From Salinicola endophyticus (GTDB taxonomy: Bacteria; Pseudomonadota; Gammaproteobacteria; Pseudomonadales; Halomonadaceae): a stretch of 64,000 nucleotides of DNA. The stretch spans positions 582,396-646,395 of the forward strand of contig NZ_PZJO01000003.1 in NCBI RefSeq assembly GCF_003206575.1, written 5' to 3'. Under the pieces are notes generated by a model. It had not been told where the DNA came from, ran no database searches, and worked only from the letters and a program-made list of their open reading frames with translations. A program made the position numbers and the translations under genes. Positions 44,967-53,481 of the stretch are shown here, piece by piece (positions within the stretch are counted from its first letter, which is position 1; each line of letters opens with the position of its first letter).

Positions 44967-45065
44967 TTGTGCCCGGCCATCCCTGGCGGGCGCCCTACGG
45001 GCCGCCTTTGGCGTCTAGAATCGTTCCCGACGATGTTTTGTGCCCTGCCTCCCTGGCGGGCACCC
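44964..45065. repeat. Imperfect direct repeat, about 30 bp, behind pnp
   Basis: The stretches 44964-44995 and 45035-45065 share TTTTGTGCCC, CCCTGGCGGGC and a final CCCT with a few changes. The first copy contains the T run of the pnp terminator. Confidence 0.6.
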
Positions 45066-45072
45066 TGCGAGC

Positions 45073-46098
45073 TCAGGCGCTAGCGGTAGTGGCACGGGGT
45101 GGCGGCAGCCAGCGCTTGATCCGTCGCGACAGGCGCTTCTCCACCAGCTCGAAGCTGATCCAGGAGAGCAGGGCGATGAGCGGCAGGCAGATCGCCAGGG
45201 TGAGATAGGGGCCGAGCCCGAGGCGCTGGGTGAGCAGGTAGTTGCCGCACCACAGCACGATGACGTGGAGCAGGTAGGTCGAGTAGGACCAGTCGCCCAT
45301 GCGCTTGAACACCCGGTTGTCGCCGATATGCGGCTCCAGCGCGATACAGGCAATCACCAGCAGGGCGCTGGGCAGGCCCCAGGCGAAGAAGCGCAGGGTG
45401 CCGGCGGGGTCGTCGAAGGAGAGGAGCGTCGCCACGCTGAGCCCGATCAGCAGCAGCGGCCATACCCGCCCGGTGGGCAGCCCGTGGCGGGCGTAGTAGA
45501 CGCCGATGCCGACCCCGAGCAGGAACTCGAAGATGATCGGATCGCTATAGAAACTGCTGATGAAAGGTTGTCGGGCGAATAGCGTATTGATCGCCACGAT
45601 CGCGATCACCAGCCCCCACAGCCGCCACGGCCGCGCCAGCAGCAGCGAAGCGGCGAATACCAGGTAGAACAGCATCTCGAAGTTGAGCGTCCAGCCCACC
45701 GGCAGGATCGGGTAGTAGCCGTAGCCGGCCGGGTTCTCGGCCGGGATGAACAGCAGCGACTTGATCAGCCCGATGACACTGAAGCCGTACTCCGGCATGA
45801 CGTCGCTGGTGAATACGATCACCAGGGCGGTGATCGCGGTATACAGCCAGTAGGCGGGCACGATTCGGGCGCAGCGCTGGAGCAGGAACTGGGGCATCGA
45901 AAGCCGCTTGCCGCGGGTCGAGACGGTGATCACGAAGCCGCTGATGACGAAGAAGATGTCCACCCCCACCTGGCCGCGGGTGGAGAGCAGATACTCGACC
46001 CAGTTATCGGCCTGGAAGCCGAAGAACACCTGCATGAAGTGGTGAAAGACGACGATCCACGCCGCCAGGGCGCGCAGCGCCTGTACCGAAACCAGCAT
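45073..46098 (-). CDS. Acyltransferase family 3 membrane protein
   Basis: 341-residue inner-membrane acyltransferase with about ten helices. The N-terminal VQALRALAAWIVVFHHF carries the conserved R and H of the family, followed by GVDIFFVISGFVI and RCARIVPAYWLYT. These proteins O-acylate exopolysaccharide, O-antigen or similar glycans (ExoZ/OafA type), but no glycan gene is nearby, so the substrate is unknown. It is inserted between pnp and coaA, and the C-terminus is basic (RRIKRWLPPPR). Confidence 0.85.
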   Translation of the reverse strand: MLVSVQALRALAAWIVVFHHFMQVFFGFQADNWVEYLLSTRGQVGVDIFFVISGFVITVSTRGKRLSMPQFLLQRCARIVPAYWLYTAITALVIVFTSDVMPEYGFSVIGLIKSLLFIPAENPAGYGYYPILPVGWTLNFEMLFYLVFAASLLLARPWRLWGLVIAIVAINTLFARQPFISSFYSDPIIFEFLLGVGIGVYYARHGLPTGRVWPLLLIGLSVATLLSFDDPAGTLRFFAWGLPSALLVIACIALEPHIGDNRVFKRMGDWSYSTYLLHVIVLWCGNYLLTQRLGLGPYLTLAICLPLIALLSWISFELVEKRLSRRIKRWLPPPRATTASA

Positions 46099-46246
46099 CC
46101 CGCCTTCCTGTCTGCGACCAAAGTTGACAGCTATCGGAGGGGAAACAGCGGCGAAAGTTCGCCGCCGTCACACAGGCTGACAAAACGCTATGTCTGGACA
46201 ACCTCTGTGCGGCAACTTTGCAGAGCAGGCGAGTCTGGCGTGCGCG

Positions 46247-47203
46247 TCACACCTTGCGCAGTGCCACCTGTTCGACCAGATGGTCGCGCCCCTTGCGCAG
46301 GATCAGATCGGCCCGCGGGCGGGTCGGCAGGATGTTCTCGCGCAGGTTGCGGCGGTTGATGTCGCGCCACAGCCCCTCGGCGATCTCCAGCGCCTCGGCC
46401 TCGCCGATCTGGGCATAGCGGTGGAAGAAGGAGTCGGGGTTCTGGAAGGCGGTCTGGCGCAGCAGCTTGAAGCGCTCCAGATACCAGTCGTGGATATGCT
46501 GCTCTTCGGCATCGATGTAGATCGAGAAGTCGAAGAAGTCGGAGACGAACGGCACCATCTTGCCGTCTTCGGGTAGATCGCGCACCTGCAGCACGTTGAT
46601 GCCCTCGACGATCAGGATGTCGGGGCAGTCGACGGTCTGGAATTCGCGCTCACGCACGTCGTAGGTGAGGTGCGAGTAGAGCGGCGCCTGAACGTTGCGC
46701 ACGCCCGCCTTGATCCAGGAGAGAAAGCGCAGCAGGGCGCCGATGTCGTAGCTCTCCGGGAAGCCCTTGCGGGTCATCAGTGCCTTGTCCTTGAGCACCG
46801 CGTTGGGATAGAGGAAGCCGTCGGTGGTGACCAGATCGACCTTGGGGCTCGACGGCCAGCGCGCCAGCAGCTCCTTGAGGATACGCGCGGTGGTCGACTT
46901 GCCCACCGCGACCGACCCGGCCAGGCCGATGATGAACGGTGTCTTCTGGGTATAGTCGATGTCGAGGAAGCGCTTGCGTTGGGCGTAGAGCTGCTGGCTG
47001 GCTTCGACGTAGGAGGAGAGCAGCCGCGACAACGACAGATAGATGCGTCGTACCTCATCGAGATCGATCGGGTCGTTGAGCGAGCGCAGCCGCTGAACCT
47101 CTTCGGAGGCGAGCGTCAGCGGCGTGTCGGCGCGAAAGGCCGCCCACTGCTGCGCCGAATAGAACTGATAGGGTGAGAACGGGTCCGGTCTCAGTTGGTT
47201 CAT
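46247..47203 (-). CDS. coaA: Type I pantothenate kinase CoaA
   Basis: First step of CoA synthesis from pantothenate. 318 residues, like E. coli CoaA (316). Walker A is [53 protein letters not shown] and VEGINVLQV are type I hallmarks. Start [12 protein letters not shown] at 47203 is chosen over an upstream in-frame start lacking homology. It lies near panB and panC, which make its substrate. Confidence 0.96.
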   Translation of the reverse strand: MNQLRPDPFSPYQFYSAQQWAAFRADTPLTLASEEVQRLRSLNDPIDLDEVRRIYLSLSRLLSSYVEASQQLYAQRKRFLDIDYTQKTPFIIGLAGSVAVGKSTTARILKELLARWPSSPKVDLVTTDGFLYPNAVLKDKALMTRKGFPESYDIGALLRFLSWIKAGVRNVQAPLYSHLTYDVREREFQTVDCPDILIVEGINVLQVRDLPEDGKMVPFVSDFFDFSIYIDAEEQHIHDWYLERFKLLRQTAFQNPDSFFHRYAQIGEAEALEIAEGLWRDINRRNLRENILPTRPRADLILRKGRDHLVEQVALRKV

Positions 47204-47244
47204 TGGATGTCTCTGACCATGATCGTCGAGTCGGCAGGCGGCGC

Positions 47245-47751
47245 TCAGCCGTCTTGCGGGCACTCATTGTCCGTGGTGTGGCCGGAATCGGCAAACCGCG
47301 GCAGCCACATCGGCTGTATGCCGCGGGCGTCCGCCGTGCCCCGAGTGACGAAGCCCAGCGTCTGATAGAGGGTGAGTGCCGCGAGGTTGTCGTGGAACAC
47401 GTTGAGCGTGACGCAGCGGGCCTGGCGCCGCCGGGCCTGCGCCAGCAGATGTTGGCACAGGCTGCGCCCCAGCCCCTGGCCGCGGTGGTCTGGTGCGACG
47501 ATGAGTCGAGCCAGATGCCAGTGGTCGCTGGCCCTGGGCACGAGCTGGCCGAAGGCAACGGGGTGCTCGCCCTCGCGCAGGGTGAAAGCGGGCGTGGCGC
47601 CGCCACCGAACTCGCGCCACAGCGTGGCGGCGTCCGGTGGCCAGGAGAGGCCGGGGCCGGCCCAGCGTTCGAGCGCCTGGGGCGAGTCGACCCAAGCGGC
47701 GATCACGCGCAGATCGCCCGGTAGCGCCGCACGCCAGTGGCGTTCAGGCAT
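47245..47751 (-). CDS. GNAT-family N-acetyltransferase
   Basis: 168-residue acetyltransferase. The acetyl-CoA site is [20 protein letters not shown] (motif A), and [18 protein letters not shown] is motif B. The target is not predictable. It overlaps the 3' end of panC by 8 nt, so it is translated from the panBC mRNA. The position beside coaA and panC is suggestive of PanZ/PanM-like acetyltransferases that mature PanD, but the length and sequence do not establish that. Confidence 0.85.
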   Translation of the reverse strand: MPERHWRAALPGDLRVIAAWVDSPQALERWAGPGLSWPPDAATLWREFGGGATPAFTLREGEHPVAFGQLVPRASDHWHLARLIVAPDHRGQGLGRSLCQHLLAQARRRQARCVTLNVFHDNLAALTLYQTLGFVTRGTADARGIQPMWLPRFADSGHTTDNECPQDG

Positions 47752-48607
47752 GTGCCGGCCCCGGCAGGGTGACCGCGATATTGTCGATCAGCCGCGTAGG
47801 GCCCAGATAGACGGCACCGAGCAGACGCGCCGGCCCGGCTGCCCCGGGTGTCAGCGGTGCCAGGCTGGGGTCACGCAGTTCCAGATAGTCCAACTGCAGA
47901 TCCGCGTCCGCGAGCGCCTGGCGCGCCCGGTCCAGGCTGATGTCGACCGCGGTGCCCTGGTTCAGCGCGGCGGCGCACTCGTGCAGGGTGCGGTAGAGCG
48001 CGCTGGCGCGCTGGCGCTCCTCGGCGGAGAGATAGCCGTTGCGCGAGGAGAGTGCTAGGCCATCGTCGGCGCGCGCTGTGGCGACGCCCTCGACCTGGAT
48101 CGGAAAGTGCAGATCGGCCACCAGCTTGCGAATCACCGCCAGCTGCTGGAAATCCTTCTCGCCGAAACAGGCGACATCCGGCTGGATCAGATGGAACAGC
48201 AGCGAGACCACGGTGGCGACACCGTCGAAATGGCCGGGGCGGCTGCCGCCGCAGAGACCTTCCGAGACCCCGGGCACCCGCACCTGGGTCAGGCCCTCGA
48301 GCCCCTGTGGATAGAGGGTCTCCACGCTGGGCGCGAACAGCAGATCGCAGCCGTGTCGCGCCAGCTGCTCGCTGTCGGCCGCCAGGGTGCGCGGATAGCG
48401 TGCGAAATCCTCGCCCGGGCCGAACTGCAGGGGATTGACGAACAGCGTCGCCACGACCACATCGGCCAGTTCGCGGGCGCGGTCGACCAGTGCCAGATGG
48501 CCCGCATGCAGGTTGCCCATGGTCGGTACCAGAGCGATACGCTGGCCGCCGCGGCGCTCGCCGGCGAGCCATTCGCGCAGCGGCGCAACGGCGTGCAGGG
48601 TGTGCAT
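47744..48607 (-). CDS. panC: Pantothenate synthetase PanC
   Basis: Joins pantoate and beta-alanine with ATP. 287 residues with [20 protein letters not shown] (HxGH signature), [32 protein letters not shown] and LSSRNGYLS (KMSKS-like). Start ATG shares one base with the panB stop (TGATG). Confidence 0.96.
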   Translation of the reverse strand: MHTLHAVAPLREWLAGERRGGQRIALVPTMGNLHAGHLALVDRARELADVVVATLFVNPLQFGPGEDFARYPRTLAADSEQLARHGCDLLFAPSVETLYPQGLEGLTQVRVPGVSEGLCGGSRPGHFDGVATVVSLLFHLIQPDVACFGEKDFQQLAVIRKLVADLHFPIQVEGVATARADDGLALSSRNGYLSAEERQRASALYRTLHECAAALNQGTAVDISLDRARQALADADLQLDYLELRDPSLAPLTPGAAGPARLLGAVYLGPTRLIDNIAVTLPGPAHA

Positions 48608-49398
48608 CAGAAGGTGTGCTCCTCGGCCGGGAAGGTGCGCGCCTTCACCGCCTCGTGATAGGCGCGGAAGGCATCGGGGATACTGTCACGGCCACTCAGG
48701 AAGTTCTTGACGAAGCGCGGCACGTAGCCGCTGTTGAGTCCCAGCACGTCGTGCATCACCAGAATCTGGCCGTCGACCTCGGCCCCGGCGCCAATGCCGA
48801 TCACCGGGGCGGCGACAGCGTCGCGTACCGCCTTGCCCAGCTCCGCCGGCACGCACTCCAGCAGGATCACCGCCGCGCCGGCGTCGACCAGGCACTGGGC
48901 ATCGTGGATGATGCGCTGGGCCTGATCGCGCTCGCGGCCCTGAACCTTGAAGCCGCCGAAACGGTGCACGCTCTGCGGGGTCAGGCCGAGATGGGCGCAC
49001 ACCGGTACGCCGCGGCGATGGAGTTCATTGACCCCATCGGCCATCCACGCCTCGCCCTCGATCTTGATCAGCTCGGCGCCGGCGCGCATCAGGGTGCCGG
49101 CGTCGCGCAGCAGCTGCGCGGTGTCGACGTTGCTCATGAACGGCAGGTCGACCATCAGCAGGCTGTGGCGCTTGGCGCGGGCCACGCAGCGGGTGTGGTA
49201 GCAGAGGTCATCGAGGGTGACCGGCAGCGTGCTGGCGTGGCCCTGCAGCACCATGCCGAGGGAGTCGCCCACCAGCAGCACCTCGATGCCGGCCTCGTCG
49301 GCGCAGCGGGCGAAGGTGGCATCGTAGGCGGTCAGACAGCTGAAGGTATCGCCTTGCGTCTTGAGGTTGCTCAGCGTATTCAGGGTAACGGGCTTCAT
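48607..49398 (-). CDS. panB: 3-methyl-2-oxobutanoate hydroxymethyltransferase PanB
   Basis: Makes ketopantoate for CoA synthesis. 263 residues. [72 protein letters not shown] and [20 protein letters not shown] are all family motifs. The ATG at 49398 gives MKPVTLNTL; the 27 extra upstream codons lack homology. Translationally coupled to panC. Confidence 0.96.
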   Translation of the reverse strand: MKPVTLNTLSNLKTQGDTFSCLTAYDATFARCADEAGIEVLLVGDSLGMVLQGHASTLPVTLDDLCYHTRCVARAKRHSLLMVDLPFMSNVDTAQLLRDAGTLMRAGAELIKIEGEAWMADGVNELHRRGVPVCAHLGLTPQSVHRFGGFKVQGRERDQAQRIIHDAQCLVDAGAAVILLECVPAELGKAVRDAVAAPVIGIGAGAEVDGQILVMHDVLGLNSGYVPRFVKNFLSGRDSIPDAFRAYHEAVKARTFPAEEHTF

Positions 49399-49566
49399 CA
49401 CGGTTCTCTCGCAGCTAACGAACGCTGGGTACCTTTGGCGCGGGGCCGAGTGTAAAGCGTTGTGGGGGGGACGCAACACGACGTTAGGCGCTGGCCGCGA
49501 ACCCCGCTGCGTACCGGCTGGGGGTGACGCGCCCGGTTGTCAGGGGGCAGGCCGGTGTAGCAGTGT

Positions 49567-50061
49567 TCACGGGGACAGGCGGTGCAGCGGCTGATGAGCC
49601 AGGGCGGCGGCGCGCTCGCCCACCGGGGTGCCATCCAGCACCAGTGTGGGATCGATCTCGGCCAGCGGTTCGAGCACGAAACGCCGTGTCAGTCGCTGCG
49701 GGTGCGGCAGCGTCAGACGCGGCGTCTCCAGGGTCAGATCGGCGTAGCTCAGCAGGTCGAGGTCCAGCGTGCGTGGCCCCCAGTGGCGCAGGCGAACACG
49801 GCGGTGGCGCTGCTCCAGCGCCTGCAGCTGGTCGAGCAGCGCCAGCGGCGACAGGCGGGTACGCAGCGCGACCACCGCATTGACGAAATCCGGCTGGTCC
49901 TGGGGCCCCACGGGCGCGCTCGCATAGAGCGAGGAGCGTGCCACCAGGTTGCTCAGCGGCAGCACCGCCAACGCCTCGAGAGCACGCTCGAGTTGCGCGC
50001 GGGGCGCTTCCAGATTGCTGCCGAGGCCGATATAGGCCAGTGCGCCGACGGACTCACTCAT
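49567..50061 (-). CDS. folK: HPPK, 2-amino-4-hydroxy-6-hydroxymethyldihydropteridine diphosphokinase FolK
   Basis: Pyrophosphokinase making the substrate of FolP. 164 residues. IGLGSNLEAPRAQLERALEA, SSLYASAPVGPQDQPDFVN, and RHWGPRTLDLDLLSY (catalytic metal-binding D-x-D) with LPHPQRLTRRFVLEPLAEI are typical. The start MSESVGALAYIGLGSN overlaps the pcnB 3' end by 8 nt. Confidence 0.95.
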   Translation of the reverse strand: MSESVGALAYIGLGSNLEAPRAQLERALEALAVLPLSNLVARSSLYASAPVGPQDQPDFVNAVVALRTRLSPLALLDQLQALEQRHRRVRLRHWGPRTLDLDLLSYADLTLETPRLTLPHPQRLTRRFVLEPLAEIDPTLVLDGTPVGERAAALAHQPLHRLSP

Positions 50062-51487
50062 CCAGGGTCGGCGGCGCGGCACGGTTGCTCGGACGGCGGC
50101 GCTTGCGCTGACGGCGGCGCTTGGGCTTGCCGTTGGTAGAGGCCGGATGGCCGCCATCGACCTGTTGCATCAGCTCGTGCTGACGGCTCTCGTCGGCGTG
50201 CTGGAACTCGGTCCACCACTCGCCCAGCTCCGGCGTTAGCTCGCCGGCCTGCTCGCGCAGCAGCAGGAAGTCATAGGCGGCGCGGAAGCGCGGATGCTCC
50301 AGCGTCTGGAACACCTTGCGCCCGCGCCGGCGCGGCAGGTGCTGCTGGAGATCCCAGATCTCACGCATGGGGATGCTGAAACGCTTGGGAATCGAGGTGT
50401 GCTTGAGCTGACGGCTGATGACCTGCTGTGCCGCTGCCTGCTGGGCGGGAACATCGGGCAGCTCCTGCTCGTGGGCCACCTGGGCGGTGCGCTGCACCAC
50501 GCAGGGCCACAGCAGCGCGGCGAAGAGGAAGGCCGGGGTGACCGGACGATCCTCGGCCAGGCGGGCGTCGGTGTTGGCCAGCGCCTGCTCGACCAGGGAC
50601 TCTGCCCAGGGCAGTTCCGCCAACGCCTCGTCGCTCTCCGGGAACAGCATGGCGTAGAGGCCGAGTTCGCGCAGGCAGCGGAAGCTCTGCACCGCATGTC
50701 CGGAGAGAAACAGCTTGAGCACCTCCTCGAACAGGCGTGCCGGCGGAATCTGCAGCAGCAGCGGGGCGAGTTCGCGGATCGGTGCCTCGGTGCCGGCTTC
50801 GATCTCGAAATCGAGCTTGGCGGCGAAGCGTGCGGCACGCAGCATGCGTACCGGGTCCTCGCGGTAGCGTGTCTCGGGGTCGCCGATCAGACGCAGCAGG
50901 CGGAGATCGAGATCGGCGATACCGCCGGTCCAGTCGTAGATGCTGAAATCGCTGACGCTGTAGTAGAGGGCGTTGACGGTGAAGTCGCGGCGGATGGCGT
51001 CCTCCTCCACGCTGCCCCAGACATTGTCGCGCAGCAGCAGCCCTTGGTCGGACTGCTGGCTGACATTGCCGTCGTCACCGTCGCCATGGCTGCCGCGGAA
51101 GGTGGTGACCTCGATGATCTCGCGGCCGAAGCGCACATGGACGATGCGGAAGCGCCGGCCGATGATGCGCGAATTACGAAACAGCTGGCGCACCTCGTCG
51201 GGGGTGGCGCTGGTGGCCACGTCGAAATCCTTGGGCTGCCGGCCGAGCAGAGAGTCACGGATGCAGCCGCCCACCAGATAGGCGTCGTAGCCGGCGCCAT
51301 TGAGCCGGTAGAGCACCTTGAGGGCGTTTTCGCTCAGATTCTTGCGCGATACGCTGTGCTCGTCGCGTGGGAGCACGATCTGCTGCAGGACCGGTTCGGC
51401 GGCATCGGCGCGGGCGGACTCGGGGCCGAAGAGACTCTTCAAACGTTCACCGGGACGTTGTAGAAAGCGGGAAAATCCTTTGAACAT
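50054..51487 (-). CDS. pcnB: Poly(A) polymerase I PcnB
   Basis: 477-residue nucleotidyltransferase adding poly(A) tails that promote RNA decay. AYLVGGCIRDSLLGRQPKDF then DVATSATP holds the catalytic DxD; RRFRIVHVRFGREIIEVTTF and RDFTVNALYYS complete the head domain. The C-terminus is strongly basic (KPKRRRQRKRRRP), as in PcnB. In Pseudomonas the crcZ RNA gene lies immediately upstream, which matches the small-RNA candidate here. Confidence 0.95.
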   Translation of the reverse strand: MFKGFSRFLQRPGERLKSLFGPESARADAAEPVLQQIVLPRDEHSVSRKNLSENALKVLYRLNGAGYDAYLVGGCIRDSLLGRQPKDFDVATSATPDEVRQLFRNSRIIGRRFRIVHVRFGREIIEVTTFRGSHGDGDDGNVSQQSDQGLLLRDNVWGSVEEDAIRRDFTVNALYYSVSDFSIYDWTGGIADLDLRLLRLIGDPETRYREDPVRMLRAARFAAKLDFEIEAGTEAPIRELAPLLLQIPPARLFEEVLKLFLSGHAVQSFRCLRELGLYAMLFPESDEALAELPWAESLVEQALANTDARLAEDRPVTPAFLFAALLWPCVVQRTAQVAHEQELPDVPAQQAAAQQVISRQLKHTSIPKRFSIPMREIWDLQQHLPRRRGRKVFQTLEHPRFRAAYDFLLLREQAGELTPELGEWWTEFQHADESRQHELMQQVDGGHPASTNGKPKRRRQRKRRRPSNRAAPPTLDE

Positions 51488-51719
51488 GCGGCGAAGTCGA
51501 CTCGCAAGATAGCAAAGCCCCAGTGTAGCGGAGCCCCGGATGCTTGCATAGCGAAGCCCTGGCCGTCTGTCCAGCTGCGTCTCCGTATGGCGGATTATCG
51601 AGGGCGGGTTGTGGGGGGCTGATGACGCCAGGGCGGAGCGCCCGGAGGGGGCTGCCAGGCGGCGGTGTGCAAGCCTTCACTGGCGCGCTGATCGGCCCAC
51701 GGTGAAACAGGCGCACAGC
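51488..51719. other. Region between small-RNA terminator and pcnB
   Basis: 232 bp with no gene. It should contain the pcnB promoter and leader, but no clear elements were recognised. Confidence 0.4.
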
Positions 51720-52205
51720 AAAAAGGGGAGGCCATCGGCCTCCCCTCTTAAGCTTTTTCTGCAACGTCCATGCCGCTTCTTTTTGTTCGTGATGGCGCAT
51801 CGCCTTGAATACGCAACACAGTCGCCTGACTAGCGCGCCACCGACGCGTGTCGTCGTGAAACCAAAGGTGGCGACCACCTCGTATTCAAAACAATAATCC
51901 AACCACGACAGGCAATGCCTTTTCCCGAGTGTTGTTGTTGTTTCGGGAAGTCTTCGATTTACGGGGCGCGTTGTTGTTGTTGCCCGGCCTACCGAAGAAC
52001 GTCGCGTCCTGATTGCATTCCTGACTCGAGGGCGTTGTCGTTGTTATCCCTCTGGTTGCCTGGAGACCGTTGTCGTTGTTGTCGGTCCGGCGGCAGCGAG
52101 TCGTTCGAGTCGACGCCTGAGTTGTTGTTGTTGGCGTCAGTTCTGTCTACCGGTCGTTGATCTTGTTGTTGTGTGCGACCGGTGTGTGTCGATTGTTCTT
52201 CTTGT
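51720..52205 (-). ncRNA. CrcZ-like Hfq-binding small RNA (candidate)
   Basis: Predicted minus-strand transcript of about 485 nt. It runs from a start inferred about 12 nt downstream of a sigma-54 promoter (52216-52231) to an intrinsic terminator: GGGGAGGCC-gat-GGCCTCCCC followed by TTTTT (51746-51720). It contains six hairpins with A-rich CA motifs in their loops, an AAGAAGAACAA tract at the 5' end (52194-52204) and an AACAAAAAGAA tract near the 3' end (51777-51788). A 3' domain can form AGGTGG-tcg-CCACCT (51866-51880) and a longer GAATACG/CGTATTC pairing. The position between gluQ and pcnB equals that of Pseudomonas crcZ. No open frame in it is credible. Role inferred: titration of Hfq to relieve carbon catabolite repression. 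Confidence 0.8.
51922..52183 (-). repeat. Array of six hairpins with CA-motif loops
   Basis: Stems and minus-strand loop motifs: TTCCCGA/TCGGGAA 51922-51949, loop AACAACAACAACAC. GGGC/GCCC 51964-51985, loop AACAACAACAACGC. GAGGG/CCCTC 52028-52052, loop ATAACAACGACAACG. GACCG/CGGTC 52065-52087, loop ACAACAACGACAA. GACGCC/GGCGTC 52112-52138, loop AACAACAACAACTCA. ACCGGTCG/CGACCGGT 52149-52183, loop containing ACAACAACAAG. The stems differ in sequence while the loops are conserved, which points to selection on a loop-bound single-stranded motif. Confidence 0.9.
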
Positions 52206-52215
52206 CCAATGTGAG

Positions 52216-52231
52216 TGCACTGAGCGTGCCA
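52216..52231 (-). promoter_or_regulatory. Sigma-54 promoter of the CrcZ-like RNA
   Basis: Minus strand TGGCACGCTCAGTGCA has GG and GC exactly 10 nt apart and differs from the TGGCACG-N4-TTGCA consensus at one base. It lies just upstream of the first A-rich motif, with no protein start downstream before pcnB. Confidence 0.8.
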
Positions 52232-52272
52232 ACCCCTGGTTTTTTCTTTTTGATCAAAGGGTTGGCTTTTTC
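52228..52272 (+). other. Inverted repeat with T tract next to the sigma-54 promoter
   Basis: GCCAACCC (52228-52235) pairs with GGGTTGGC (52259-52266), followed by TTTTT on the plus strand. The loop is T-rich and holds the palindrome TTTGATCAAA. On the plus strand it looks like an intrinsic terminator, although no plus-strand gene ends here; on the minus strand it sits at the upstream edge of the -24 element. The rest of 52273-52467 shows no recognised element. Confidence 0.55.
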
Positions 52273-52467
52273 TTCGAGGCCAGCTCTTGATCTTGTCGGC
52301 CCGTATGCTCGAGGGGGTGATTCAAAACGGGGCAGAGAAAGCCGCCGATGCTTGTTATTGGTGCAGAACCCCTCCTGCAATGGCGACAAGGGTGACGCAA
52401 AACGACACAAATTGCGCTTAGACCATGGTCGTCAGCCGAATGGGGTAGACGTGCGTGCCGCTTGCGC

Positions 52468-53346
52468 TCAGGCCGGATCGCGGTAGGCGCGGGGTGTCAG
52501 CGCCTGCGGGGACCATGCATCCACCGCCCATGCCAGCTGGTTGGCGACCGGCGCCTGACGCAGGGCCAAGGGGGGCTGCTGGTCGAGCAGCGCGAGCGCC
52601 TGGTAGAGCAGCGGGCGTGCGGCCGCATCGTCCAGGGGCAGCGGCGGCGCCAGGTTCTGCTTGGAGAGTTTCTGCCCGTCATCGCCACGAATCAGCGGCA
52701 GGTGCAGGTAACGCGGCTCGGGGTAGTTCAGCGCCTGCTGCAGCTGGCGCTGCCACGGCGTGTTGTCGAGCAGGTCATAGCCGCGCACCACGTCGGTGAT
52801 GCCTTGGGCGGCGTCGTCGACCACCACCGCCAGCTGATAGGCCCACAGGCCATCCTTGCGCTTGACCACCACGTCGCCCTGGGTGGTCGGGTCGAGCCGC
52901 TGGGTCCCGAACAGCCGGTCCTGCCAGGTCACCGGATGGGGGCCGAGGTCGGTACGCAGGCGCCACGCCTGGGGGCGCTCGGGATGGCGCGGGCCTTCGC
53001 GGCACCAGCCGGGGTAGTGGCCGAGATGCTGCCACTCCTTGCGCGAGCAGCCGCAGGGATAGACCCGGCCGGTAGTGGCCAGGTGTTCGAGCGCGGTCTG
53101 GTAGGCGTCGTCGCGCTGGTGCTGAAACCACACTTCGTCGTCCCAGGTGAGACCGAAGGCCTCCAACTGGCGCTGAATGGTCGCTGCGGCCTGGGGTGGA
53201 CAGCGCGGCGGATCGATGTCTTCGATGCGCAGCAGCCAGCGCCCACCGGCAGCGCGCGCGTCGAGCCAGCTGCCCAGGGCGGCGACCAGCGAGCCCAGGT
53301 GCAGCGGGCCGGAGGGCGTGGGGGCGAAACGACCGACGTAGGGCAT
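52468..53346 (-). CDS. gluQ: Glutamyl-Q tRNA(Asp) synthetase GluQ-RS
   Basis: Truncated GluRS paralogue that attaches Glu to queuosine in tRNA-Asp. 292 residues, the catalytic domain only. RFAPTPSGPLHLGSLVAAL (HIGH-type), RIEDIDPPR, the zinc-site cysteines around YPCGCSRKEW, and QKLSKQ (KMSKS-type) are present; the anticodon-binding domain is lacking, as usual. It follows dksA, the order known from Pseudomonas and E. coli. Confidence 0.95.
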   Translation of the reverse strand: MPYVGRFAPTPSGPLHLGSLVAALGSWLDARAAGGRWLLRIEDIDPPRCPPQAAATIQRQLEAFGLTWDDEVWFQHQRDDAYQTALEHLATTGRVYPCGCSRKEWQHLGHYPGWCREGPRHPERPQAWRLRTDLGPHPVTWQDRLFGTQRLDPTTQGDVVVKRKDGLWAYQLAVVVDDAAQGITDVVRGYDLLDNTPWQRQLQQALNYPEPRYLHLPLIRGDDGQKLSKQNLAPPLPLDDAAARPLLYQALALLDQQPPLALRQAPVANQLAWAVDAWSPQALTPRAYRDPA

Positions 53347-53404
53347 CGTCTCTCCATCGTGGAACGGAAAAGCAAGCGTGACAGGAAGAGCAAGCGGTAC
53401 GGGA

Positions 53405-53432
53405 AAACAAAACGGGCACCCGCCGGTGCCCG
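53405..53432 (-). terminator. Intrinsic terminator of dksA
   Basis: On the minus strand ACGGGCACC pairs with GGTGCCCGT, followed by TTTGTTTT. Confidence 0.85.
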
Positions 53433-53481
53433 TCTGCTGCTGGCCCTGGGGATCCGTGGATCGACGGGCTATCTGGCGCGA

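Noticed and set aside
47245..47751. GNAT gene as panM/panZ (PanD maturation factor)
   Set aside because: Location is suggestive, but the protein is longer than PanZ and only general GNAT motifs are recognisable, so no symbol is assigned.
51447..51902. 151-codon minus-strand frame crossing the small-RNA terminator into pcnB
   Set aside because: It starts inside the structured RNA, runs through the terminator and overlaps the pcnB start out of frame; no homology or ribosome site is visible.
51915..52160. Cys-rich plus-strand frame over the GTTGTTGTT blocks
   Set aside because: A translation artefact of the TTG-repeat strand; promoter, terminator and motif logic all place the functional strand on the minus side.
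51922..52183. CRISPR array
   Set aside because: The repeated element is only the short CA loop; spacing is irregular and the flanking stems differ and pair with each other, unlike direct repeats with spacers.
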